A DNA stretch of 64,000 bases from Diaminobutyricimonas aerilata (GCF_002797715.1 NZ_PGFF01000001.1:868001-932000); one strand, 5' to 3'; positions 27,992 to 36,387 are shown, numbered from the stretch's first letter. Numbers and translations: made by a program. The notes: a model not told the origin generated them from the letters alone.

Positions 27992-29032
27992 GTGACGCGC
28001 ACCATCTCCCTCGCCGTGATCCCCGGCGACGGCATCGGACCCGAAGTCATCTCGGAGGCCCTCGAGGTGCTGCACGCCGTCGTCGACGGCGACGCGGTCG
28101 TCGACGCGACGCACTATCCCTTCGGTGCCGGGCACTTCCTCGAGACCGGGCGCATCCTCGATGACGCGGATCTCGCTGCGCTCGCCGGCCACGATGCGAT
28201 CCTGCTCGGTGCGGTCGGCGGCGATCCGCGCGACCCGCGACTGACCGGGGGCATCATCGAGCGGGGGCTGCTGCTGAAGCTGCGCTTCGCCCTCGACCAC
28301 TACGTGAACCTGCGTCCGACGCGACTGTTCGCCGGGGTGCCGTCGCCGCTCGCGGCACCGGGTGAGGTCGACTTCGTCGTCGTGCGCGAGGGCACGGAGG
28401 GTCCGTACGTCGGCAACGGCGGTGCCATCCGGGTCGGAACACCCCACGAGATCGCGAACGAGGTGAGCGTCAACACGGCCTTCGGCGTCGAGCGGGTCGT
28501 GCGGTTCGGCTTCGAGACGGCGGCCAAGCGCCGCGGGCGCCTCACCCTCGTGCACAAGACGAATGTGCTCACCCATGCCGGGGGACTCTGGCAGCGCACC
28601 GTCGACCGAGTGGCGACGGAGTACCCCTCGGTCACCGTCGACTACCTGCACGTCGACGCCGCGACGATCTTCCTCGTCACCGATCCGGCCCGCTTCGACA
28701 CGATCGTGACCGACAACCTCTTCGGCGACATCCTCACCGACCTCGCGGCCGCGATCAGCGGAGGCATCGGTCTCGCCGCGTCGGGCAATGTGAACCCCGA
28801 CGGGGCGTTCCCGAGCATGTTCGAACCGGTGCACGGATCGGCCCCCGACATCGCCGGGCAGGGCAAGGCCGACCCCACGGCGGCGATCCTCTCGGTCGCG
28901 ATGCTGCTCGACCACCTCGGTCTTGCGGACGAAGCGGCGCGCGTGACGGCGGCGGTCGCCGCGGACCTCGCGTCGCGGTCCGGACGACGCTCGACGAGCG
29001 AGGTCGGCGCCGCGATCCAGGCCGCACTCTGA
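27992..29032 (+). CDS. leuB: 3-isopropylmalate dehydrogenase
   Basis: 346 residues. Oxidative decarboxylation of 3-isopropylmalate in leucine synthesis. Seen: [12 protein letters not shown] at the N-terminus, the substrate loop around [32 protein letters not shown], and the metal/NAD motif [20 protein letters not shown] with [20 protein letters not shown] start preceded by CGGAGGACGC. Upstream of ilvE in the same direction. Confidence 0.96.
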   Translation: MTRTISLAVIPGDGIGPEVISEALEVLHAVVDGDAVVDATHYPFGAGHFLETGRILDDADLAALAGHDAILLGAVGGDPRDPRLTGGIIERGLLLKLRFALDHYVNLRPTRLFAGVPSPLAAPGEVDFVVVREGTEGPYVGNGGAIRVGTPHEIANEVSVNTAFGVERVVRFGFETAAKRRGRLTLVHKTNVLTHAGGLWQRTVDRVATEYPSVTVDYLHVDAATIFLVTDPARFDTIVTDNLFGDILTDLAAAISGGIGLAASGNVNPDGAFPSMFEPVHGSAPDIAGQGKADPTAAILSVAMLLDHLGLADEAARVTAAVAADLASRSGRRSTSEVGAAIQAAL

Positions 29033-29154
29033 CGCTCGTCGACCCGGCCGGCCCGGCCGGGCCGCGGGTGAGCGATCGGCCTGCTCGGCGACCCGTTCCG
29101 GTTGATATCGTGGAGCGATACGTCACGGACGATCTCTGAGGCGACCTACTCTGT

Positions 29155-29186
29155 CACCGTGCCGCCGCGATACGGCCGCGACGGTG
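29155..29186 (+). other. Possible leader hairpin upstream of ilvE
   Basis: The 210-bp gap between leuB and ilvE contains CACCGTgCCG / CGGccgcgACGGTG, able to fold into an imperfect hairpin, and a TATCGT box near 29105. No leader peptide with Leu/Val/Ile codons is visible, so attenuation is not supported. Otherwise the gap holds nothing recognisable. Confidence 0.2.
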
Positions 29187-29242
29187 GACGGGCTCCCACG
29201 ATCTCGAGCCCGCACCACGCCCTTACGTCAAAGGATCCGCTC

Positions 29243-30355
29243 ATGACCATCGATCTCCCCATGGCCACCCGTCCGCTCGAGTTCGCGGTGACCCGCAACG
29301 AGAACGCGAAGACCCCCGAGGAGCGCGACGCCATCCTGGCCGCCCCCGGTTTCGGCAAGTTCTTCACCGACCACATGGTCGACATCTGCTGGTCGGCTCG
29401 CGGCGGCTGGCACCGCCCCCGCGTGCAGCCGTACGGCCCGATCGCCCTCGACCCGGCCGCCGCCGTGCTGCACTACGCGCAGGAGGTGTTCGAGGGACTC
29501 AAGGCCTACCGTCACGCCGACGGGAGCGTGTGGACGTTCCGCGCCACCGCGAACGCCGCTCGGCTGCAGCGCTCGGCACGCCGACTCGCCCTGCCGGAGC
29601 TGCCCGAGGAGTACTTCCTCGAGTCGCTGCGCCAGCTGATCGCCGTCGACGCCGACTGGGTGCCCTCCGCGCCGGAGACCAGCCTGTACCTGCGTCCGTT
29701 CATGTTCGCGAAGGAGGCCTTCCTCGGCGTGCGCGCCGCGGAGAAGGTCAACTACTACGTCATCGCGAGCCCCGCGGGTGCCTACTTCAGCGGCGGCGTG
29801 AACCCCGTGAACATCTGGCTCTCCACCCAGTACAACCGGGCGGGACGCGGCGGCATGGGCGCCGCGAAGACCGGCGGCAACTACGCCTCGTCGCTCGTGG
29901 CGCAGGCCGAGGCGAACGACAACGGCTGCGCGCAGGTGCTGTTCCTCGACGACGTCGAGGGCAAGTACCTCGAGGAGCTCGGCGGCATGAACATCGTGCT
30001 CGTCTACAAGAACGGCACCCTCGTGACGCCCGCCTCCGACAGCATCCTCGAGGGCATCACCCTCCAGTCGGTGCTGCAGCTCGCCCGTGACCGCGGCCTC
30101 GCGACCGAGGAGCGTCGGGTGTCCATCGACGAGTGGCGTCAAGGAGTCGAGTCCGGCGACATCGTCGAGGCGTTCGCGTGCGGCACCGCCGCCGTGATCA
30201 CGCCCATCGCCCAGATCAAGGCGAAGGACTTCACCATCGGCGAGGCGGACGCCCCGGCCGGCGAGCTCACGATGTCGCTGCGCGACGAGCTCACGGGCAT
30301 CCAGTACGGCCGCGTCGAGGACCGCCACAACTGGATGCTGCGCCTCGACGCTTGA
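29243..30355 (+). CDS. ilvE: Branched-chain amino acid aminotransferase
   Basis: 370 residues, PLP fold type IV. Transfers the amino group from glutamate to the 2-oxo acids of Val, Leu and Ile. The Schiff-base lysine is in GAAKTGGNYASSL, with earlier FEGLKAYRHADGSVW and later EGITLQSVLQLARD and FACGTAAVITPI motifs. ATG 29243 with AAAGGA upstream is preferred over an in-frame ATG at 29102, whose extra 47 residues look non-coding. Confidence 0.95.
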   Translation: MTIDLPMATRPLEFAVTRNENAKTPEERDAILAAPGFGKFFTDHMVDICWSARGGWHRPRVQPYGPIALDPAAAVLHYAQEVFEGLKAYRHADGSVWTFRATANAARLQRSARRLALPELPEEYFLESLRQLIAVDADWVPSAPETSLYLRPFMFAKEAFLGVRAAEKVNYYVIASPAGAYFSGGVNPVNIWLSTQYNRAGRGGMGAAKTGGNYASSLVAQAEANDNGCAQVLFLDDVEGKYLEELGGMNIVLVYKNGTLVTPASDSILEGITLQSVLQLARDRGLATEERRVSIDEWRQGVESGDIVEAFACGTAAVITPIAQIKAKDFTIGEADAPAGELTMSLRDELTGIQYGRVEDRHNWMLRLDA

Positions 30356-30366
30356 GCCTGTTGTCC

Positions 30367-30456
30367 GTTCCCTGAGCCTGTCGAAGGGAACCGCCGTACG
30401 GCCCGCTTCGACAGGCTCAGCGAGCGCTGGGTTCCCTGATCCTGTCGAAGGGAACC
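30367..30456. repeat. Cluster of three dispersed-repeat copies
   Basis: Two direct copies (gttccctgagcctgtcgaag followed by ggaacc at 30367-30392, and ggttccctgatcctgtcgaa followed by gggaacc at 30430-30456) flank one inverted copy (cgcttcgacaggctcagcga, about 30404-30423). It fills the gap between ilvE and the convergent VOC gene. Each direct copy is itself a palindrome (gttccct / agggaac), so the cluster could also act as a transcription barrier. Confidence 0.7.
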
Positions 30457-30466
30457 GACGTCGGCC

Positions 30467-30811
30467 CTACTTCTGCACGACGCAGAACGGGTTGCCGTCG
30501 GGGTCCGCGAGCACGATGTAGTCCGCGCCCTCCTCGTACTCCCAGTCCTCGACCCGCTCTGCCCCGAGCCCGATGAGGCGCTGCACCTCCGCGCCCTGGT
30601 CGTCGGCGAGGAGGTCGAGGTGGTGCCGATGCGGTGCGGGAGAACTGACGAGCATGAGCGAGAGCTGCACGCCGCCGCCTTCGCGGGGAACGAGCGACGC
30701 CCAGTCGTCGTCGGGCTCGCGCTTTGGCACGTAGCCGAGCGCCTCGGTCCAGAACGCGACGGCGCGCGGGATGTCCTGCACACCCCAGACGATGCTCTCG
30801 ATTCCGATCAT
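30467..30811 (-). CDS. VOC-family (glyoxalase/bleomycin-resistance fold) protein
   Basis: 114 residues with two beta-alpha-beta-beta-beta modules: IESIVWGVQDIPRAVAFWTE at the start and YIVLADPDGNPFCVVQK at the end. His and Glu/Asp positions typical of metal-binding VOC proteins are partly present (HHLDLLADD). The ATG stands 6 nt after a CACAAT box. Substrate unknown; this family includes dioxygenases, isomerases and drug-binding proteins. Confidence 0.82.
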   Translation of the reverse strand: MIGIESIVWGVQDIPRAVAFWTEALGYVPKREPDDDWASLVPREGGGVQLSLMLVSSPAPHRHHLDLLADDQGAEVQRLIGLGAERVEDWEYEEGADYIVLADPDGNPFCVVQK

Positions 30812-30817
30812 CCGTCG

Positions 30818-30823
30818 ATTGTG
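30818..30823 (-). promoter_or_regulatory. -10-like box for leaderless VOC transcript
   Basis: CACAAT on the minus strand, 6 nt before the ATG at 30811. Confidence 0.4.
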
Positions 30824-30854
30824 CTCTCCGGCGCGGGGGAGCACCAGGGGCGCG

Positions 30855-31745
30855 TCAACGAGCGTCGCGGATCCCCTCGATCACGCGCGACCAGCCGTCC
30901 GCCCCGTGGCCGGCCGTCACCTGGCGGTCGGCGAGGTCGAACATGAGCTCGGGCAGGCGGCTGTCGAGCCCCGCGTCACGGCTCGACTGCACCATGTGCT
31001 GGAGTGCGGCGCGCTCCATCGCGAGGTTGTCCTGATCGCCGGGGTAGCTGCCGGAATCCACGTCGTGCGCGAGCCCGTCGAAGGTCGCCGGCAGGATGGC
31101 GAGCATCTCGCGGGCCCAGGGCACGAAGTCCGTCGCGCGCAGCCCGCGCTGGGTGACGAGCGCCGTCGCGTGCAGGAAGGCGGTCATCCCGGCGAAGAAG
31201 ACCTCGAGCATCGCCGTGTCGAGCAGGGGAGCGAGTCCCGGATCGTCCCCCACGTGCTCGGCTCGCGGCGCCGCGATCTCGAGCACGGGGCGGGCGCCGT
31301 CGAACGGTGCGCGGTCACCGCTGTACAGGATGAGGGCGTCGGGTGTTCCGATGACCGGCGTCGGCACCATGATCGCGCCGAGCACGATCGCGATGCCGCG
31401 TTCGGCCGCCCAGGCGGCCGAGCGTCGGGCGTCGTCCGGGGTGCCCGACGCCAACACGACCACGGTGCGGCCCGTGAACACCTCGTCGGGTACCGCGTCG
31501 AGTGCCGCGCGCGTCGACTCGTGATCCCTCAAGCAGGTGACGACGATATCGGATGCGCGCACGGCGTCCTCGAGGTCGACGGCCAGGCGGGCGCCGGCGG
31601 CGGCGAGCGGCTCGGCCTTCTGCGGCGTGCGGTTCCACACGGTCGTCCGCGCTCCGCCGGCGACGAAAGCACGCGCGAGAGCGGAACCCATCGGACCGAG
31701 CCCGACGACGGAGACGGAGAGATCGGAAGGGGTGGACGTGTTCAT
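30855..31745 (-). CDS. NAD(P)-dependent reductase (3-hydroxyisobutyrate dehydrogenase / imine reductase-like)
   Basis: 296 residues. N-terminal Rossmann domain with VSVVGLGPMGSALARAF and the NADP-leaning WNRTPQKAEPL. The C-terminal helical domain is of the imine-reductase type (LDTAMLEVFFAGMTAFLHA...). The GxxGxK catalytic lysine motif of true hydroxyisobutyrate dehydrogenases is not seen (this position reads LLDTAMLEV), as in imine reductases. Divergently transcribed from an HxlR regulator across 88 bp containing a direct-repeat operator, so probably induced by a signal sensed by that regulator. The substrate is unknown. Confidence 0.85.
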   Translation of the reverse strand: MNTSTPSDLSVSVVGLGPMGSALARAFVAGGARTTVWNRTPQKAEPLAAAGARLAVDLEDAVRASDIVVTCLRDHESTRAALDAVPDEVFTGRTVVVLASGTPDDARRSAAWAAERGIAIVLGAIMVPTPVIGTPDALILYSGDRAPFDGARPVLEIAAPRAEHVGDDPGLAPLLDTAMLEVFFAGMTAFLHATALVTQRGLRATDFVPWAREMLAILPATFDGLAHDVDSGSYPGDQDNLAMERAALQHMVQSSRDAGLDSRLPELMFDLADRQVTAGHGADGWSRVIEGIRDAR

Positions 31746-31751
31746 GTCGCC

Positions 31752-31757
31752 ATCCTC
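31752..31757 (-). promoter_or_regulatory. -10-like box for the reductase gene
   Basis: GAGGAT on the minus strand, 6 nt before the ATG at 31745; weak match. Confidence 0.3.
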
Positions 31758-31781
31758 GGCCGACACCTTCCTCCGTCGCCA

Positions 31782-31811
31782 GTACCTACTTGAAAGTGCT
31801 GTACTTACCTG
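31782..31811. promoter_or_regulatory. Direct-repeat operator, probably bound by the HxlR regulator
   Basis: GTACCTACTTG (31782-31792) and GTACTTACCTG (31801-31811) are two 11-bp direct repeats with start-to-start distance 19 bp, also enclosing an AGTAC...GTACT dyad. They lie between the divergent reductase and hxlR genes, immediately before the hxlR ribosome site. Confidence 0.6.
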
Positions 31812-31833
31812 GAGGTGGGTGAAAGGAGCGAGC

Positions 31834-32193
31834 GTGGTCGACTTCCTGTGTGGTCTGGATGCGGCGGTCGCGGTCATCGGGGGCAAGTGGAAGCCGCTCA
31901 TCCTGTGGGCGCTGAGCGAGCATCCGCGTCGCACCGGTGAGCTGCGCCGGGAGCTCACCGGTGTCTCGGAGAAGGTGCTGACGCAGCAGTTGCGCGAGCT
32001 CGAGCGCGACGGCATCGTCCACCGCGAGGTGCACCAGGAGGTGCCGCCGAAGGTGGTGTACAGCCTCACGGCGAAGGGTCGCGAGCTCGATCGGGCGCTC
32101 CGTCCGCTCGGGGATTGGGGTGAGGAGCATCGCGAGGCCATCGCCGCGGTACGCGGTGCCTCGGCCGGCGCCGCGGAACCCGTGTCGGGCTGA
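31834..32193 (+). CDS. HxlR-family winged-helix regulator
   Basis: 119 residues. HxlR signature FLCGLDAAVAVIGGKWKPLI, then LRRELTGVSEKVLTQQLREL (recognition helix) and the wing ending VVYSLTAKGREL. Cys6 could be a redox sensor as in some family members. The GTG at 31834 is chosen for the AAAGGAG upstream and the normal family length. Likely represses the divergent reductase gene and itself. Confidence 0.9.
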   Translation: MVDFLCGLDAAVAVIGGKWKPLILWALSEHPRRTGELRRELTGVSEKVLTQQLRELERDGIVHREVHQEVPPKVVYSLTAKGRELDRALRPLGDWGEEHREAIAAVRGASAGAAEPVSG

Positions 32194-32222
32194 GCGTTCC
32201 GCTGCGAGGGCGTCGTCCCCGG

Positions 32223-32228
32223 TAGGCT
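32223..32228 (+). promoter_or_regulatory. -10 box for leaderless FAA-hydrolase transcript
   Basis: TAGGCT with a 7-nt gap to the ATG at 32236. Confidence 0.5.
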
Positions 32229-32235
32229 CGACGGA

Positions 32236-33003
32236 ATGAAGGTTGCACGGTTCAGCTCGGGGGGAGATCCCCGCTACGGCATCGTCGACGGCGACGACCT
32301 GGTGGTGCTCGCCGGCGACCCGCTGTTCGGCGGGTTCGACACCACGGGCGAGCGAGTGCGACTCGATGACGTCAAGCTCCTCGCGCCGGTCATCCCGCGA
32401 TCGAAGGTCGTCTGCGTCGGCATGAACTACCCCGAGCACAAGGCGGAGCTCGCCTACGAGGGCCCGTCGACGCCGCTCATCTTCCTCAAGCCGAACACCG
32501 CGATCATCGGCCCGGGCGACACGATCCAGATCCCGCCGGTCGAGGGTCGCGTCGTGCACGAGGGCGAACTCGCCGTCGTCATCGGCAAGGTGGCCAAGAG
32601 CGTCAAGGCCGAGGACTACGCCGACTACGTGTTCGGCTACACGATCGCGAACGACGTCTCGGCGCGCGACCAGATGTTCGCCGACGGCCAGTGGGCACGG
32701 GCGAAGGGCTACGACACGTTCTGCCCGATCGGCCCGGTGATCGAGACGGAACTCGATCCGGGCGACCAGCACATCGAGACGTTCGTCGACGGGGAGCCCC
32801 GTCGCAAGGGCGACACGAAGGACATGCTGCACGGCATCCCGGAGATCATCGAGTTCGTCTCCGACGTGTGGACCCTGCTGCCGGGCGACCTCATCCTCAC
32901 CGGAACGCCCGCGGGCCTCGGCGGCTTCGTCGACGGTCAGACCGTCGACATCACGATCTCAGGGATCGGCACCCTGTCGAACCCGGCCCGCAACCGTCCC
33001 TGA
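32236..33003 (+). CDS. Fumarylacetoacetate hydrolase family protein
   Basis: 255 residues. FAH fold with CVGMNYPEHKAEL, PLIFLKPNTAIIGPGD, metal-binding Glu in VVHEGELAVVIGK and the ANDVSARD and LILTGTPAGLGG signatures. Cleaves or decarboxylates beta-diketo or 2-oxo-4-enoate type acids in the family; the substrate here is unknown. Genes of this kind often lie after leuB-ilvE in related actinobacteria (recollection, not tested). It is 16 bp upstream of mmsA in the same direction. Confidence 0.9.
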   Translation: MKVARFSSGGDPRYGIVDGDDLVVLAGDPLFGGFDTTGERVRLDDVKLLAPVIPRSKVVCVGMNYPEHKAELAYEGPSTPLIFLKPNTAIIGPGDTIQIPPVEGRVVHEGELAVVIGKVAKSVKAEDYADYVFGYTIANDVSARDQMFADGQWARAKGYDTFCPIGPVIETELDPGDQHIETFVDGEPRRKGDTKDMLHGIPEIIEFVSDVWTLLPGDLILTGTPAGLGGFVDGQTVDITISGIGTLSNPARNRP

Positions 33004-33019
33004 CCGAAGGAGCGCCGCG

Positions 33020-34513
33020 ATGCACGATCCCATTCCACACTGGATCGGCGGGCGCGCCTCCGCCGGGCACACGGAAGACCTCGGCCCCGTCTACGACCCG
33101 GCGCTTGGAACTGTCGCGCGTCAGGTGCGACTGGGTGGATCCGCCGAAGTGGATGCCGCCGTCGCCGCCGCGACCGCTGCGTTCCCGGCGTGGAGCGACA
33201 CCTCGATCGCCCGCCGCACGCAGCTGCTCTTCGCCTTCCGCGAGAAGCTCAACGCGCGCAGCGACGAGCTCGCCGCGATCCTCACCGCCGAGCACGGCAA
33301 GGTGCTGAGCGACGCCGCCGGCGAGATCGCCCGCGGACTCGAGGTCGTCGACTTCGCGTGCGGCATCGCGCACTTGAGCAAGGGCGAGTACAGCGAGAAC
33401 GTGTCCACCGGGGTCGATGTGTACTCCCTGCGTCAGCCGCTCGGGGTGGTCGGCATCATCAGCCCGTTCAACTTCCCGGCGATGGTGCCGATGTGGTTCT
33501 TCCCGATCGCGATCGCGGCCGGCAACACCGTGGTGCTGAAGCCGAGCGAGAAGGACCCGTCGGCGTCGATCTGGCTCGCCGAGCTGTTCTCCGAGGTCGG
33601 TTTGCCGGACGGGGTCTTCAACGTCGTGCACGGCGCCAAGCCCGCCGTCGACCGGCTGCTCGAGCACCCGGATGTCGCATCGATCTCGTTCGTCGGCTCC
33701 ACGCCCATCGCGAAATACGTGTACGAGACGGGAACCTCGCACGGCAAGCGCGTGCAGGCCCTCGGCGGCGCCAAGAACCACATGCTCGTGCTGCCCGACG
33801 CCGACCTCGACCTCGTGGCGGACTCCGCGGTCAACGCCGGCTTCGGGTCGGCGGGGGAGCGGTGCATGGCGATCAGCGTCGTCGTCGCCGTCGAGCCGGT
33901 CGCCGACGCCCTCGTCGAGAAGGTGACCGAGCGGATGACGCGACTCACGGTCGGCGACGGCCGTCGCGGCTGCGACATGGGCCCGCTGGTGACCCGCGAG
34001 CACCGCGACAAGGTCGCCTCGTACATCGAGCTCGCCGAGCAGGACGGCGCGACGGTCGTGGTCGACGGCCGCGGCATCGAGGTCGACGGTGCGGCGGAGG
34101 GCTTCTGGCTCGGCCCGACCCTCGTCGACAACGTGCCGACGTCGTCGCGCGTGTACACCGAGGAGATCTTCGGACCCGTGCTCTCCATCGTGCGCGTGCA
34201 GTCGTACGAGGAGGGCGTGCAGCTCATCAACGAGGGCGCGTTCGGCAACGGCACGGCGATCTTCACGAACGACGGCGGTGCCGCGCGGCGCTTCCAGCGT
34301 GAGGTGCAGGTCGGCATGATCGGCATCAACGTGCCGATCCCGGTGCCGGTGTCGTACTTCTCGTTCGGCGGCTGGAAGCAGTCGCTCTTCGGCGACGCGA
34401 AGGCGTACGGCGAAGACGGCGTGCGCTTCTTCACGCGGCAGAAGGCGGTGACGAGCCGCTGGCTCGACCCGTCGCACGGCGGTCTCAACCTCGGCTTCCC
34501 GCAGAACGCCTGA
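33020..34513 (+). CDS. mmsA: CoA-acylating methylmalonate-semialdehyde dehydrogenase
   Basis: 497-residue aldehyde dehydrogenase. The N-terminal IPHWIGGR, the ENVSTGVDVYSLRQPLGVVG stretch, NFPAMVPMWFFPIAIA, the SFVGSTPIAKYVYETG nucleotide loop, catalytic Cys in GSAGERCMAIS and the C-terminal YFSFGGWKQSLFGD are all typical of MmsA/IolA. It oxidises methylmalonate or malonate semialdehyde to propionyl- or acetyl-CoA in valine or inositol catabolism. GAAGGAG before the ATG. No inositol genes are nearby, so a valine or pyrimidine role is also open. Confidence 0.92.
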   Translation: MHDPIPHWIGGRASAGHTEDLGPVYDPALGTVARQVRLGGSAEVDAAVAAATAAFPAWSDTSIARRTQLLFAFREKLNARSDELAAILTAEHGKVLSDAAGEIARGLEVVDFACGIAHLSKGEYSENVSTGVDVYSLRQPLGVVGIISPFNFPAMVPMWFFPIAIAAGNTVVLKPSEKDPSASIWLAELFSEVGLPDGVFNVVHGAKPAVDRLLEHPDVASISFVGSTPIAKYVYETGTSHGKRVQALGGAKNHMLVLPDADLDLVADSAVNAGFGSAGERCMAISVVVAVEPVADALVEKVTERMTRLTVGDGRRGCDMGPLVTREHRDKVASYIELAEQDGATVVVDGRGIEVDGAAEGFWLGPTLVDNVPTSSRVYTEEIFGPVLSIVRVQSYEEGVQLINEGAFGNGTAIFTNDGGAARRFQREVQVGMIGINVPIPVPVSYFSFGGWKQSLFGDAKAYGEDGVRFFTRQKAVTSRWLDPSHGGLNLGFPQNA

Positions 34514-34533
34514 CGCTCTCGCAGAAGAGCCTG

Positions 34534-34571
34534 ACGCGCATCCGCCGCCCTCGTCGGCGACGGATGCGCGT
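34534..34571. terminator. Bidirectional terminator between convergent genes
   Basis: ACGCGCATCCG and CGGATGCGCGT form an 11-bp perfect stem with extra pairing inside the 16-nt loop region. It sits between the mmsA stop and the convergent SRPBCC stop. There is no T-run, so it would act mainly by hairpin. Confidence 0.6.
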
Positions 34572-34576
34572 GGCGG

Positions 34577-35035
34577 TCAGGCGCGGGTGAGGTAGGCCTC
34601 GATCCGGTCGAAGGCGCCGCCCCAGGCCATCGAGGCGAAGAAGTCGCGCACCTCGGGGGTCGGGAAGCCGGTCTGGACGACGGTCATGAGGGTCTTGCCG
34701 TCCTGTTCCTCGAACGTCACGGTGATGTGCGTCGTCATGGTCTCGCCGTCCGGGGTGCTGCCGACGGACTCGGTGACGAGGCGGTGCGGGCGGTCGATCT
34801 CGAGGAAGGTCTGCGTCTCGCGGAACAGGGTGTCCGCATCCGGACCCCAGACGGCGGTCTGCTGGCCGCCGACGCGGAGGTCGACCTCGATGTCGACGAT
34901 GCCGGGTTCCTCGTCGAGGATGCTGAACCAGATCTTCTGTTTCTCGGCGTCGGTGTAAGCGTCGAACACCTCCTCGGGGGTGGCGGGGAGCACCCGCTCG
35001 AGCCGCAGTGCGAGGGTGTCGGTCTGTTCGGTCAT
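34577..35035 (-). CDS. SRPBCC-domain protein (AHSA1-like)
   Basis: 152 residues, START/SRPBCC fold: LERVLPATPEEVFDAYTDAE at the N-terminus, IDVDLRVGG-type central strand (VDIEVDLRVGGQQT) and the final VQTGFPTPEVRDFFASMAWG helix. The ATG overlaps the stop of the ArsR gene (ATGA), a pairing very common for AHSA1-like proteins. It binds a hydrophobic ligand or acts as a stress-related protein; not known more exactly. Confidence 0.87.
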   Translation of the reverse strand: MTEQTDTLALRLERVLPATPEEVFDAYTDAEKQKIWFSILDEEPGIVDIEVDLRVGGQQTAVWGPDADTLFRETQTFLEIDRPHRLVTESVGSTPDGETMTTHITVTFEEQDGKTLMTVVQTGFPTPEVRDFFASMAWGGAFDRIEAYLTRA

Positions 35036-35367
35036 GATTCCGTGCCTTTCGTGAGGGTGAAGTAGGCGTCGAGACCGTCGAGGCGACGCTCCCAGAGCCG
35101 TTGATAGAAGGTGATCCACGCCATGGCGTCGTCCAATCGCTCCGTGCCGAGCCGGCACTGCCGCGTGCGGCCGACCTTCTCGGTGGTGACGAGCCCGGCG
35201 TCTTCGAGCACACGCACGTGCTTGCTCATGCCGGTGAGGGTCATGCCGCTCGGCTCGGCGAGTTCGCCGAGCGTCGCAGGTCCTCTACCGAGACGCTCGA
35301 GCACGTCGCGACGAGTCGCGTCGGCGAGAGCGGCGAACGCCCGGTCGAGTTGCTGTTGCTGAACCAT
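35032..35367 (-). CDS. ArsR-family winged-helix regulator
   Basis: 111 residues. LDRAFAALADATRRDVLERL, then LAEPSGMTLTGMSKHVRVLE (recognition helix) and LVTTEKVGRTRQCRL wing. No metal-binding cysteine pair is seen, so it belongs to the non-metal ArsR group that accompanies SRPBCC genes. The ATG at 35367 is chosen because a TACGCT box stands 7 nt before it; its start codon lies inside a palindrome, suggesting autorepression. Confidence 0.9.
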   Translation of the reverse strand: MVQQQQLDRAFAALADATRRDVLERLGRGPATLGELAEPSGMTLTGMSKHVRVLEDAGLVTTEKVGRTRQCRLGTERLDDAMAWITFYQRLWERRLDGLDAYFTLTKGTES

Positions 35368-35375
35368 GTGGTTCA
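35360..35375. promoter_or_regulatory. Palindromic operator over the arsR start
   Basis: TGAACCA-TG-TGGTTCA, two perfect 7-bp arms covering the start codon and the expected transcription start. The half-site CTGAAC recurs as CTGAAC-N13-GTTCAG at 35386-35410, giving a second, wider dyad upstream. Confidence 0.6.
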
Positions 35376-35380
35376 GCGTA
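35375..35380 (-). promoter_or_regulatory. -10 box for leaderless arsR transcript
   Basis: TACGCT on the minus strand, 7 nt before the ATG at 35367; it lies between the two operator dyads. Confidence 0.45.
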
Positions 35381-35413
35381 CGACACTGAACCGAAAGGTG
35401 CAACGTTCAGTTC

Positions 35414-35454
35414 CGCTGGTCGAGTAGGCGCGCGAAGCCGCCGTATCGAGACCG
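35414..35454. repeat. Dispersed repeat of the ctggtcgagta...tatcgagacc type
   Basis: Imperfect palindrome with the ends ctggtcgagta and gtatcgagacc, between arsR and the cytochrome gene. I recall repeats with these ends as frequent intergenic elements in Microbacteriaceae; only one copy was noticed here. Confidence 0.45.
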
Positions 35455-35460
35455 GTCGCG

Positions 35461-36381
35461 CTACTTCATCCGGCGCACGTCGTTGCCCCGCTCCGCGAGC
35501 CGCGTGAGCAGGGCGGGACGGGCGACGAACCAGCCGAGCACCATGACGACGAGCGAGACGGCGAAGATCGCAAGCCCGATCCAGCTCTCGTCGTGGCGTC
35601 CCGCGTACATCGCGTTGAGGTTGCGCAGTGCGCCGGTGGTGACCACGAGCGTCACGTGCACGACGGTGAAGGCGAGGAAGTAGACCATGATCGCCCAGTG
35701 CAGGCGCCGGGCGGCCGTCTCGGTGAACCGCCGGGTGAACCAGGAGTCCCGCTGGGTGAAGATGGGGGAGAGGCGAAGTCCGGTGACGAGGGCGAGAGGG
35801 CCGGCGAGGAAGACCGTCGCGGCGTAGAAGAGCTGCTGCAACGCGTTGTAGTGCACCCATCCGTCGTGCAGCGGCCACTGGAACGCGGCGTACTGGATGC
35901 CGGCGGAGATCGCATTCGGGATGACATCCCAGGTGAGGGGCACGAGTCGCAGCCACTGCCCGCTCGCGAACAGCAGCACGAAGTAGATGACGCCGTTGAG
36001 TACCCAGAGCGTGTCGACGACGAGGTGCCACCACACGTGCAGGCCGAGCCGACGCGGCGGGCGCTTCGTGGTGATGAGGCCGGTGTTCCGGCGGGTGACG
36101 AACGCCGGTGGGCGCTGCTTCGCGCGGATCTGCAGGCCGGACTTGACGATGAAGACGAGCAGGAACGCGTTGAGGAAGTGCTGCCACTGCAACCACGCGG
36201 GGAACCCGTACGGCGCCGCCTCCGGCCGTTCGGTCGTGCCGGGGTAGCGGGAGAAGAAGTCGCGCAGGGCCGGGGCGTCCAGCACGGCGCGGGCGGCGAG
36301 CACTCCGACCACGGCGATGGCGAGCGCTGCGGCGACGAGTGCGACCAGTCGCCACCCTCGAACGACGCCGGATCGCCTCAC
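35461..36381 (-). CDS. Cytochrome b-like integral membrane protein
   Basis: 306 residues, about six membrane helices with paired histidines that could bind two haems: WQHFLNAFLLVFIVKS, HVWWHLVVDTLWVLNGVIYF, and HWAIMVYFLAFTVVHVTLVV. This is the pattern of cytochrome b561/hydrogenase-type b subunits. It starts with GTG, 6 nt after a TAGGGT box. No partner (for example a molybdopterin oxidoreductase) lies alongside. Likely a membrane electron carrier; partner unknown. Confidence 0.8.
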   Translation of the reverse strand: MRRSGVVRGWRLVALVAAALAIAVVGVLAARAVLDAPALRDFFSRYPGTTERPEAAPYGFPAWLQWQHFLNAFLLVFIVKSGLQIRAKQRPPAFVTRRNTGLITTKRPPRRLGLHVWWHLVVDTLWVLNGVIYFVLLFASGQWLRLVPLTWDVIPNAISAGIQYAAFQWPLHDGWVHYNALQQLFYAATVFLAGPLALVTGLRLSPIFTQRDSWFTRRFTETAARRLHWAIMVYFLAFTVVHVTLVVTTGALRNLNAMYAGRHDESWIGLAIFAVSLVVMVLGWFVARPALLTRLAERGNDVRRMK

Positions 36382-36387
36382 GGATCC

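Noticed and set aside
29102-29242. 47-residue N-terminal extension of ilvE or a separate leader peptide
   Set aside because: No ribosome site, no family similarity, no run of Leu/Val/Ile codons.
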